A program made the position numbers and the translations under genes. From Microcaldota archaeon (GTDB taxonomy: Archaea > Micrarchaeota > Micrarchaeia > Anstonellales > J096), in the NCBI GenBank assembly GCA_015520875.1, contig WAPD01000084.1, positions 1 through 5,344 on the forward strand: a DNA stretch of 5,344 nt, read 5' to 3'. The notes under the pieces are model-generated. The model was not told the origin of the DNA and did not search any database. It was given only the letters and a program-made list of their open reading frames with translations. Every line of letters starts with the position of its first letter. Positions within the stretch are counted from its first letter, which is position 1. Of the stretch, positions 1 to 4,611 are shown piece by piece.

Positions 1-28
1 ATATCATTAACTAATTAATGTGAAAGGG

Positions 29-38
29 TTTTTAATAA
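29..38 (+). promoter_or_regulatory. TATA box of the DRG GTPase gene
   Basis: A T/A-rich box (TTTTTAATAA) is centred about 28 bases before the ATG at 62. A purine-rich GAAAGGG lies directly upstream and fits a TFB recognition element (BRE). No Shine-Dalgarno sequence lies between box and ATG, so transcription probably starts at or next to the start codon. Spacing and composition are seen; promoter function is inferred. Confidence 0.55.
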
Positions 39-61
39 CTTATTTGAAATAGTCAAAGCAG

Positions 62-1153
62 ATGGATATAGATGCAAAGATAAGGGAATTGGAGGAAGAG
101 CTTGCCCGCACCCAGAAAAACAAGGCAACCGAGAAACATATAGGCCTTTTAATGGCCAAGATTGCTAAATTAAAACGGGAGAAAATAAAACAAGCATCCA
201 AAAGTAAAAAGGGTCAAGGTTTTAATGTTTCTAGGAGCGGAGATGGAAGAGCCTCTTTATTGGGGTTTCCATCTGTGGGAAAATCCTCTTTAATATCTAA
301 ATTAACTGGCAAGGAATCAAAAACTGCAGGCTATGCCTTCACAACAGTGAGCGTTATTCCCGGTTTGTTGGAATATAAAGGTGCTAAAATCCAAATTTTA
401 GATCTTCCCGGAATTATCACAGAAGCTTCCAAAGGTAAAGGTAGAGGAAAAGAGGTCCTTTCAGTTGTTAGGACTTCCGATGTTGTTGTAATTGTGTTAG
501 ATGCAGAGAAGGCAGAAAAAGAATATAGGGCTTTGATGCAAGAAGTTGAAAACGCGGGCATTAGATTAAATAAACAACCTCCCGATGTTTCCATCCATAA
601 AAAATTGAAAGGCGGCATTAACATATATAGAAGAAAAAGAAACATGGGTCCGAGCGATGATTTTATTCTATCTGCTTTGCGGGAAAACGGTATTTTAAAT
701 GCGGATGTTGTTATAGGACCTAATGTAACGGAAAAGGATTTCATAGATGCTTTGGACAATTCCCTTGTTTATCTAAAAGGCATGATTGTGATAAGTAAGA
801 TAGATTTGGTGTCGAAGGAGCGTCTAATGGAATTGAAAAAATTGTTCCCTGATGCAAGCTTTGTTTCCATTTATTATCCCGAAACATTGGAACAATTTAA
901 AGAAGCCCTTTATAATGCATTTGAATTTATTAGGGTTTATACAAAGCCCTGGAAAGGGGATGTTGAAAAAGAACCTTTGATATTGAGAAGAGGGGCAACC
1001 GTTAAAGAAGCTTGTGAAAAGATCCACAGGGACTTGTTGAAAAATTTTAGGTATGCTTTGGTATGGGGACCATCGGCTAAGCACCCTGGACAAAGAGTCG
1101 GTTTAGAACATAAATTGAAAGATGGGGATATAATAACGGTTATTGCAAGATGA
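62..1153 (+). CDS. drg: DRG-family GTPase (OBG superfamily) with C-terminal TGS domain
   Basis: This 363-residue protein is a full-length archaeal DRG (developmentally regulated GTP-binding protein). The helical N-terminus (about 1-60) has the family's NKATxxH stretch near residue 20. The G domain follows: P-loop GFPSVGKSS at 68-76, switch I threonines at 94-95, and DLPG at 114-117. An inserted segment (about 170-235) contains the family's GGIN and NADV. The G4 motif is SKID at 245-248 instead of the usual NKxD. The TGS domain (about 290-362) includes GATVKEACEKIH and the near-invariant HPGQRVGLEH-type ending. Eukaryotic DRGs bind ribosomes and ease elongation pausing; the archaeal role is inferred to be similar, in the cytoplasm. 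The ATG at 62 matches the family start and has a TATA box about 28 bases upstream. Its 3' end overlaps the convergent sua5 gene by 14 bases. Confidence 0.95.
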   Translation: MDIDAKIRELEEELARTQKNKATEKHIGLLMAKIAKLKREKIKQASKSKKGQGFNVSRSGDGRASLLGFPSVGKSSLISKLTGKESKTAGYAFTTVSVIPGLLEYKGAKIQILDLPGIITEASKGKGRGKEVLSVVRTSDVVVIVLDAEKAEKEYRALMQEVENAGIRLNKQPPDVSIHKKLKGGINIYRRKRNMGPSDDFILSALRENGILNADVVIGPNVTEKDFIDALDNSLVYLKGMIVISKIDLVSKERLMELKKLFPDASFVSIYYPETLEQFKEALYNAFEFIRVYTKPWKGDVEKEPLILRRGATVKEACEKIHRDLLKNFRYALVWGPSAKHPGQRVGLEHKLKDGDIITVIAR

Positions 1154-2036
1154 TATGGGCTGCCTTTTCCAACCTGTTTAAAATAGAATGTCCCAGACCT
1201 TCTTTTTTAGGAGCCCACACTTGAATGGTGCCTTTTTTATCCAGCTCTCTAATCCAATAATAAAGGTTTTGTGCCAATTCTTTCTCGTTTTCATAATAAA
1301 AAACATGGGATGCCTTTGGAGCTTTTATGCCTTTTTTCCAGATGGCCCCTGTTGTTTTTGGCAAAGGCCCCTTATAACTTTCAAAAATTAAATATAATTT
1401 ATGGGACGGTCTATAATGGGGATATTTCATACCAGGTGCCAATGCCTTTTTAGATGTTGAAATCTCTAAATCAGGAATTAGGGATTTTAATTCTTCAAAT
1501 GTAATAGGACCTGGCCTTAACAAAACAGGTTTTCTAATTAGGGAAATAACGGTTGATTCTATGCCTTCTTTTGTTTCTCCTTTAAAGATATATTTTACCT
1601 TATTTTTGAATTCTTCTAAGGCATGCTCATAGGTTGTTATAGAAGGTTTTCCGGATATGTTAGCACTTGGGGCTGCCACAGGCCCAACACACTCTATTAT
1701 CTTTAAAGCAACTTCATGGTCTGGCATTCTCACAGCTATTGTGTCTTTGTTTCCTGTCACTATTGATGGAACACTGGGGTGCTTTTTTAGAACCAGTGTT
1801 AAAGGCCCTGGCCAATATTTTTCCATTAATCTATATGCAATCTCCGGAATATCTGTGGCAACTTCTTGCAATTGTTCCATGTTGGAAATGTGGACAATTA
1901 ATGGATTGTCTGAGGGCCTGCCCTTTATCTCAAAGATTTTTTTAACAGCTTTGGGATTGAAAACCCATGCTCCGATGCCATAGACTGTTTCTGTGGGAAA
2001 AATGAAAACTTCTTTTCTTAGCTCCTCGCAGTTCAT
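1140..2036 (-). CDS. sua5: Threonylcarbamoyl-AMP synthase, Sua5 type (YrdC domain plus Sua5 domain)
   Basis: The 298-residue product makes threonylcarbamoyl-AMP from threonine, bicarbonate and ATP. In archaea the KEOPS complex (Kae1, Bud32, Cgi121, Pcc1) then transfers the group to A37 of ANN-decoding tRNAs (t6A). The YrdC domain (about 1-190) shows PTETVYGIG (14-22), KGRP (38-41), WPGPLT (75-80), APSANISG (122-129), IESTV (159-163) and LLRPG (172-176). PGMKYPHYRP (201-210) is the conserved linker to the Sua5 domain (about 211-298), which distinguishes it from single-domain TsaC. After ESTV the usual V/I-D is I-S here. The N-terminus before PTET is short, but the ATG overlaps the upstream stop codon as ATGA and no Shine-Dalgarno is present, so translation is probably coupled to the 51-residue gene. 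The 3' end overlaps the convergent DRG gene. Confidence 0.95.
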   Translation of the reverse strand: MNCEELRKEVFIFPTETVYGIGAWVFNPKAVKKIFEIKGRPSDNPLIVHISNMEQLQEVATDIPEIAYRLMEKYWPGPLTLVLKKHPSVPSIVTGNKDTIAVRMPDHEVALKIIECVGPVAAPSANISGKPSITTYEHALEEFKNKVKYIFKGETKEGIESTVISLIRKPVLLRPGPITFEELKSLIPDLEISTSKKALAPGMKYPHYRPSHKLYLIFESYKGPLPKTTGAIWKKGIKAPKASHVFYYENEKELAQNLYYWIRELDKKGTIQVWAPKKEGLGHSILNRLEKAAHIILQ

Positions 2037-2188
2037 TTAATAAGAGATTCTAAAACAAAAGCCAGTTCTGTGTCTTTGTAAAGGTCCCAGAGCTTTGGGT
2101 TTTTCTTTATCTCTTGGGCCAATTTTTCTACAGCCTCGTCATCGCACAAATGTTCCTTTAAAAAACCTTTAACATCTTCAAAGTTCAT
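2033..2188 (-). CDS. Small acidic helical protein between the zinc-ribbon gene and sua5 (51 aa), unrecognised
   Basis: I do not recognise this 51-residue protein. It begins MNFEDVKGFLKEHL and ends LAFVLESLIK. It is rich in Lys, Glu, Asp and Leu, with one Cys (C15) and a likely break at KNPKLWDLY (29-37), so two or three short helices are likely. Its reality rests on context: its ATG overlaps the stop of the 74-residue gene by 4 bases, its stop overlaps the sua5 ATG by 4 bases, and AGGTGG, a good archaeal Shine-Dalgarno match, ends a few bases before its ATG (about 2193-2198). It is the clearest Shine-Dalgarno I see in the window, as expected for an internal operon gene. Function is unknown; co-translation with Sua5 suggests, but does not show, a link to tRNA modification. 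Confidence 0.8.
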   Translation of the reverse strand: MNFEDVKGFLKEHLCDDEAVEKLAQEIKKNPKLWDLYKDTELAFVLESLIK

Positions 2189-2409
2189 TCTTCCACCTTT
2201 ACATAACTAGGATTAGAAGAGGGGTCAAAATCATAAGCAGCTCCTATATGGCACCACAAGCATCTAAACCACGCAATTTCTTTCCCTTCTTTATTTATAA
2301 TGGTAACTATGTTCATGTCTCCGTGTTCTGGACACTTTAAAGTATCCTTCTTCCTTGAATATATTATCTTTTTAATCCCACAGTGGTCCAAAGGAATTCT
2401 GTAAATCAT
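2185..2409 (-). CDS. Small zinc-ribbon-like protein (74 aa), first gene of the sua5 operon
   Basis: The 74-residue product has a CPEH knuckle (C26, H29) and a CLWCH knuckle (C50, C53, H54) about 24 residues apart, a spacing typical of a zinc ribbon or small treble-clef fold. Another Cys lies at position 10. The segment between the knuckles (VTIINKEGKEIAWFRC) reads as two beta strands and a turn, as in zinc ribbons. I do not recognise the family; a nucleic-acid-binding or protein-docking role is possible. It is the promoter-proximal gene: a TATA-like TTTTAAA is centred about 25 bases before its ATG with no Shine-Dalgarno, suggesting a leaderless mRNA. Its stop overlaps the next ATG by 4 bases, so it is translationally coupled to the 51-residue gene and, through it, to sua5. 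Confidence 0.82.
   Translation of the reverse strand: MIYRIPLDHCGIKKIIYSRKKDTLKCPEHGDMNIVTIINKEGKEIAWFRCLWCHIGAAYDFDPSSNPSYVKVEE
2193..2198 (-). promoter_or_regulatory. Shine-Dalgarno site for the 51-residue gene
   Basis: AGGTGG on the minus strand sits 4-5 bases before the ATG at 2188, inside the last codons of the upstream gene. It matches the archaeal 16S tail complement (GGAGGTGATC). It supports ATG 2188 as a genuine internal start and contrasts with the leaderless first genes. Confidence 0.6.
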
Positions 2410-2430
2410 GTAATTGTTTAGGATAAAGGG

Positions 2431-2437
2431 TTTAAAA
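2431..2437 (-). promoter_or_regulatory. TATA box of the zinc-ribbon/51-aa/sua5 operon
   Basis: TTTTAAA on the minus strand is centred about 25 bases before the ATG at 2409. There is no other plausible promoter between the ATGs of the divergent genes on this strand. Function is inferred from position. Confidence 0.5.
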
Positions 2438-2450
2438 GGATGTTTAATGC

Positions 2451-2456
2451 TTTTAA
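2451..2456 (+). promoter_or_regulatory. TATA box of the ankyrin gene
   Basis: TTTTAA (preceded by GC) is centred 26-27 bases before the ATG at 2480 and supports that start. A second T/A stretch at 2442-2447 would instead suit the ATG at 2470. The two divergent promoters share about 70 bases between start codons, so they may interfere or be co-regulated. Confidence 0.42.
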
Positions 2457-2633
2457 CCTGTTTGCAATAATGTTAAGATATGGGGAAAAAAGAAAGCATC
2501 TCAAATCTTCTCAAGCAAAGAACAATCCTCTTTTACCAGAGGTTAAGACAGGATCCCTAAACCTGAAATTGAAACTATAAAGAAAATAGAAGAGCATGTT
2601 TTAAACAATAAAATTAATCCTCTTATTCTGGAT

Positions 2634-2924
2634 TTGATTAGGAAAGTAAAGCAATTAAGAAATCTAAATGCTCGCGATAATAGGGGAATGACTTTATTGC
2701 ATAGGGCTATCGAATCTGGAGAAATTGATTTGGTTAAGCTATTGGTTGAAGAAGGGGCAAATCTTTCAGAAAAGGATGGTCTGGGCAATGCTCCCTTGCA
2801 TATTGCGGTTATAGAGTCCAGAAAAGAGATTGCCTCTTTATTGCTTGGGGCAGATGTTAATTCAAAAAATAACGATGGAAAAACACCTTTGCACATAGCC
2901 GCAAATAACAATAATTTACTTTAG
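2634..2924 (+). CDS. Ankyrin gene, middle frame segment (repeats 1-3)
   Basis: This open segment encodes the first two ankyrin repeats and the first half of the third. GMTLLHRA, NAPLHIAV and KTPLHIAA mark successive TPLHxA-type helix starts. The only start-like codon before repeat 1 is TTG 2634, but the frame is open from 2547 and the upstream residues (PKPEIETIKKIEEHV) look coding, so TTG is probably not the true start. Repeat 2 is two residues short: LLLGADVN stands where LLLxxGADVN is usual, equal to a 6-base in-frame loss. The segment ends in tandem stops, TAG TGA. Confidence 0.6.
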   Translation: MIRKVKQLRNLNARDNRGMTLLHRAIESGEIDLVKLLVEEGANLSEKDGLGNAPLHIAVIESRKEIASLLLGADVNSKNNDGKTPLHIAANNNNLL

Positions 2925-3139
2925 TGAAGCTTTTGCTTAGAAATGGTGCTAACCCTAATTTACAAGATAATAGAGGGAGAACTCCTTTGCACTATATGGT
3001 AATTGAAGGAAATGAGGAGGGCGTTAAATTGCTTTTGGAACATGGTGCAGATAAGGAAATTGAGGATTCTATGGGCAACAAGCCTGTGGATCTAGCACGA
3101 CAATATAGATCTAAGCCAATCTACAAGCTTTTAAAATAG
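2924..3139 (+). CDS. Ankyrin gene, 3' frame segment (end of repeat 3, repeat 4, half repeat 5)
   Basis: This segment would need GTG 2924 to be translated alone, but it begins inside a repeat (VKLLLRNGANPN), so it is the tail of the preceding gene and not an independent protein. Repeat 4 is canonical (GRTPLHYMVIEGNEEGVKLLLEHGAD), and the last unit (GNKPVDLARQYRSKPIYKLLK) is a typical C-terminal capping half repeat. I see no promoter or Shine-Dalgarno for separate expression. Confidence 0.55.
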   Translation: MKLLLRNGANPNLQDNRGRTPLHYMVIEGNEEGVKLLLEHGADKEIEDSMGNKPVDLARQYRSKPIYKLLK

Positions 3140-3141
3140 CT

Positions 3142-3150
3142 TTAAAAACA
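3142..3150 (+). promoter_or_regulatory. TATA box of the membrane-protein gene
   Basis: A TTTAAAAA box just after the ankyrin stop codon is centred about 27 bases before the ATG at 3173, and an A-rich AAAATAGC upstream could act as BRE. There is no convincing Shine-Dalgarno, so a leaderless transcript is inferred. Confidence 0.48.
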
Positions 3151-3172
3151 CTTCCTAAGGATGTATTAACAA

Positions 3173-3862
3173 ATGAGAAAAGCCCTACAAATCTATGTTG
3201 ACCATGTTTATGAGGTATTAGCACTTTTGCTCTATATGGGATTTTTTGCCACCGTTCTATTGCTATTTTCATTCGGAGTGTTTGTTGTTGCAAACTCCTT
3301 TGTGCAATTGCCTCTGTGGCTAGGATTTATCTTATTTGCAATATTTGGAAATGGAATGCTACTATCGTTTTTTAACCAACTTTACCAAATGATCCAAAAC
3401 AAGAAGATTTCATTGGATGATTTTACCGCCAACACATTTATCTATTCTCTAAGGTCCCTCCCCATTATCATTGTAAAACTATTGTTGATGCTTTTGATTT
3501 TAATACCCGTGTTTATCGTTATTGTTGTATTCCCTCAAACGCTTGAAAACACCATCTTTCTTGTAATTTATGCAATCTATGGTTTGTTTGCCATGTTTAT
3601 TGTCGGATATTTAACAATACCTGTGAAATTACTTGTTTCAATCTATGATTACAACCCAATTAGCGCTATTAAACAAGGCCTTATTTTCTCGGTTAAAAAC
3701 GCCTCCATGCTATTTCCCTTTGCAATATGGTTTGTTTCTTGTTTAACCCTGTTTTTGCCTTTAATAAATATTTTAACATATTTCACGCTTTTCCCAGCCT
3801 CTACCATAAATCTTTTATTAAGTTTTAAGAGTTTATCAATGGGTAGAAGATTGCCCCTGTAG
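3173..3862 (+). CDS. Polytopic membrane protein, about six helices, unassigned family
   Basis: The 229-residue product has about six hydrophobic spans at roughly 15-41, 46-70, 95-120, 126-150, 176-195 and 197-216. There is no cleavable signal peptide; the start MRK gives a positively charged cytoplasmic end. A polar loop at 71-94 (QMIQNKKISLDDF) and a loop at 157-177 with YxxNPxxAIxxGxxFSVKN are the main non-membrane parts. The NP-AI-G loop before paired helices recalls uncharacterised archaeal multi-helix proteins of the GPDP-membrane-domain type, but I cannot assign a family and no catalytic or transport motif is evident. The ATG is supported by a TATA box 27 bases upstream. The stop codon TAG and the final codons lie inside the tRNA-Arg gene, a 10-base overlap. 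Confidence 0.85.
   Translation: MRKALQIYVDHVYEVLALLLYMGFFATVLLLFSFGVFVVANSFVQLPLWLGFILFAIFGNGMLLSFFNQLYQMIQNKKISLDDFTANTFIYSLRSLPIIIVKLLLMLLILIPVFIVIVVFPQTLENTIFLVIYAIYGLFAMFIVGYLTIPVKLLVSIYDYNPISAIKQGLIFSVKNASMLFPFAIWFVSCLTLFLPLINILTYFTLFPASTINLLLSFKSLSMGRRLPL
3822..3829 (+). promoter_or_regulatory. TATA box of the tRNA-Arg gene, inside the membrane-protein coding region
   Basis: GTTTTAAG is centred about 27 bases before the first tRNA base (3853), the expected archaeal distance, with ATTA immediately upstream as a possible BRE. It encodes residues near the C-terminus of the membrane protein, so the tRNA could have its own promoter or be processed from the upstream transcript. Confidence 0.5.
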
Positions 3863-3924
3863 TTCAAGGGATAGAATGCGGCCCTGCGGAGGCTGTGATC
3901 CGGGTTCGAATCCCGGCAGGGGCG
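3853..3924 (+). tRNA. tRNA-Arg, anticodon GCG
   Basis: This is a complete 72-base intronless cloverleaf. The acceptor stem pairs GCCCCTG (3853-3859) with CAGGGGC (3917-3923), and the discriminator is G3924. The D stem is GTTC/GAAT, with one G-U pair. The anticodon stem is CGGCC/GGCTG around loop CTGCGGA. The variable loop has 4 bases, and the T arm is CCGGG-TTCGAAT-CCCGG. The anticodon GCG (3886-3888) reads CGC/CGU arginine codons. U8, the D-loop GG and an A15-U48 Levitt pair are present. CCA is not encoded; TTTATTAT follows directly, so CCA must be added by nucleotidyltransferase. Its first ten bases overlap the end of the membrane-protein gene. Confidence 0.97.
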
Positions 3925-3932
3925 TTTATTAT
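3925..3932 (+). terminator. Short T-rich tract after tRNA-Arg
   Basis: TTTATTAT immediately follows the discriminator base. Archaeal RNA polymerase can stop at T-rich tracts without a hairpin, so this may end the tRNA transcript, although the tract is short and interrupted. Confidence 0.3.
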
Positions 3933-3968
3933 GGGACGGGTTTCAAATAATCTTCCATCTAAAAACAC

Positions 3969-4265
3969 ATGGAAATTATGTTTTTCTTGGCAGGTTGTGT
4001 AACGATAGAGGAAAAGGTTTACCCGAACGGAACAGCAGACCTAAAAATCGGGTTTAACATGAAGAAAATACTGGGCGATAAACTAGAGAAGGATAAATCT
4101 CTATTGTTGGAGTTAAAGAGGAACTGTAGCGAATTAGTTAGGAACAAATTGGCTAATAACGAGCAATTTAACCAATTGGACTTAAGCAATGGTTCCTTAA
4201 ATCTTTATTTCAAGATCTGTGACTTAGATGTGGAAAAGGGCTTCTCTCAACAAAATATATTCTAA
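3969..4265 (+). CDS. Lipoprotein-like gene, 5' segment (98 aa)
   Basis: Translated alone, this segment gives MEIMFFLAGC and then a soluble region with NGTADLKIGF (20-29), a charged helix (about 31-62) and a strand ending FKICDLDVEKG. The last residues after the shift (FSQQNIF) are probably not authentic. In-frame upstream sequence closes at TAA 3960, so no longer N-terminus is available. A weak TATA-like TTTCAAATA (3941-3949) lies about 24 bases upstream of the ATG. Confidence 0.5.
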   Translation: MEIMFFLAGCVTIEEKVYPNGTADLKIGFNMKKILGDKLEKDKSLLLELKRNCSELVRNKLANNEQFNQLDLSNGSLNLYFKICDLDVEKGFSQQNIF

Positions 4266-4309
4266 AAAATACGGGAGAGACAGAATCAAGAAGCTCTAAG
4301 GCGGCTAGC

Positions 4310-4522
4310 ATGATGTATGATAAATTTGTGATAGAAATGCCCGGAAAGATCGTAAAGACCTCCCATGGAGATATAGTGAACAATACAGTAGTACTAAGTG
4401 GGAAGGATGTGGTATCCCCTTATGTAATCGTAAGTGAAGAAGAATCTAGCACCATTCTATTTATAGGATTGGGAGCTGTTGTGGTAATTGGAGGAATTCT
4501 CTTTTTCTTTATGAAGAGATAG
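4310..4522 (+). CDS. Lipoprotein-like gene, 3' segment with membrane helix (70 aa)
   Basis: If read from ATG 4310 this gives a 70-residue protein with FVIEMPGKIVK, a short beta region, and a C-terminal helix ILFIGLGAVVVIGGILFFF followed by MKR. The frame is open upstream to 4223 with coding-like sequence (TKYILKNTGETES), and I see neither promoter nor Shine-Dalgarno before 4310, so this is better read as the second half of the gene starting at 3969. Confidence 0.5.
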   Translation: MMYDKFVIEMPGKIVKTSHGDIVNNTVVLSGKDVVSPYVIVSEEESSTILFIGLGAVVVIGGILFFFMKR

Positions 4523-4541
4523 TTTTATTTTATTATCTTTT
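4523..4541 (+). terminator. T-rich terminator after the lipoprotein-like gene
   Basis: The tract TTTTATTTTATTATCTTTT starts at the base after the stop codon. Runs of T without a hairpin are sufficient for archaeal termination, and this is the strongest such tract on the plus strand between genes in the window. Confidence 0.5.
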
Positions 4542-4581
4542 AAACTTATAAGAACACCAATTAACACATATGTTCTCTCCA

Positions 4582-4590
4582 TTTTTAAAT
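4582..4590 (+). promoter_or_regulatory. TATA box of the beta-helix protein gene
   Basis: TTTTTAAAT is centred about 26 bases before the ATG at 4612. A second candidate, TTTTAAA at 4538-4544, is about 29 bases before an in-frame ATG at 4570, so the two starts cannot be separated by promoter spacing alone. Confidence 0.42.
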
Positions 4591-4611
4591 ATTACTATTT
4601 TACAGTTTAAC

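Larger units (their letters stand above)
2480..3139 (+). pseudogene. Ankyrin-repeat protein gene interrupted by two compensating frameshifts
   Basis: Read through two frame changes, this gene gives a 219-residue protein: a helical N-terminus (1-63) and four ankyrin repeats (about 64-193) plus a C-terminal half repeat (194-219). Segment 1 starts at ATG 2480 and would stop at TAA 2558. Segment 2 (open from 2547) stops at TAG 2922. Segment 3 carries on to TAG 3137-3139. The first change behaves as one extra base (CCC), the second as one missing base (a T run), so first and last segments share a frame. At the second junction the fused reading (AANNNNLLLVKLLLRNG) fits the 33-residue ankyrin pattern exactly, strong evidence for one ancestral gene. 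The first junction is less certain. No signal peptide is seen, so it is probably cytoplasmic; ankyrin repeats bind proteins and the partner is unknown. Mutation, sequencing error and recoding all remain possible. Confidence 0.75.
3969..4522 (+). pseudogene. Lipobox-containing, C-terminally anchored surface protein gene split by one frameshift
   Basis: The 5' part (ATG 3969 to TAA 4263-4265) and the 3' part (to TAG 4520-4522) read as one 184-residue protein if one base is regained near 4223-4262, most simply at GAAAAGGG (4233-4240). The join gives DVEKGLLSTKYILKNTGE, and the new frame has no stop between 4223 and 4520. The protein begins with a lipobox-like LAGC (7-10), followed by a polar, probably beta-rich domain with VYPNGTADLKI and FVIEMPGKIVK. 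It ends in a membrane helix (161-181) and MKR. The MPGKIV...GDIVNNTVV pattern resembles small archaeal and bacterial lipoproteins of the LppM/DUF3153 kind; this is recognition from memory. The signal region before the lipobox is unusually short (six residues), so the N-terminus may also be damaged. Confidence 0.65.

Noticed and set aside
331..1093. Open frames antisense to the DRG gene
   Set aside because: They lie entirely inside a highly conserved GTPase coding region and show no protein family features.
1188..1983. Plus-strand open frames across sua5
   Set aside because: Sua5 motifs are unmistakable on the minus strand; the plus-strand frames overlap each other and look non-coding.
2470..2580. 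Alternative short frame from ATG 2470 (MLRYGEKRKH...) as the ankyrin N-terminus
   Set aside because: It also ends before the ankyrin frame and needs a different shift to join it. The 2480 frame has a better placed TATA box and a more helix-like sequence leading into PKPEIE. Not fully excluded.
2543..2911. Long open frame antisense to the ankyrin gene
   Set aside because: The opposite strand carries clear ankyrin repeats; the antisense product has no recognisable pattern and no promoter or Shine-Dalgarno, so it is a shadow frame.
3908..3924. tRNA 3' end as an integration attachment site
   Set aside because: I found no second copy of the tRNA 3' sequence in the window and no integrase gene, so there is no support for an integrated element.
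3931..3999. Frame from ATG 3931 (MGRVSNNLPS...) as the missing N-terminus of the lipoprotein-like gene
   Set aside because: It closes shortly after in its own frame and has no hydrophobic signal segment, so it does not repair the short signal region.
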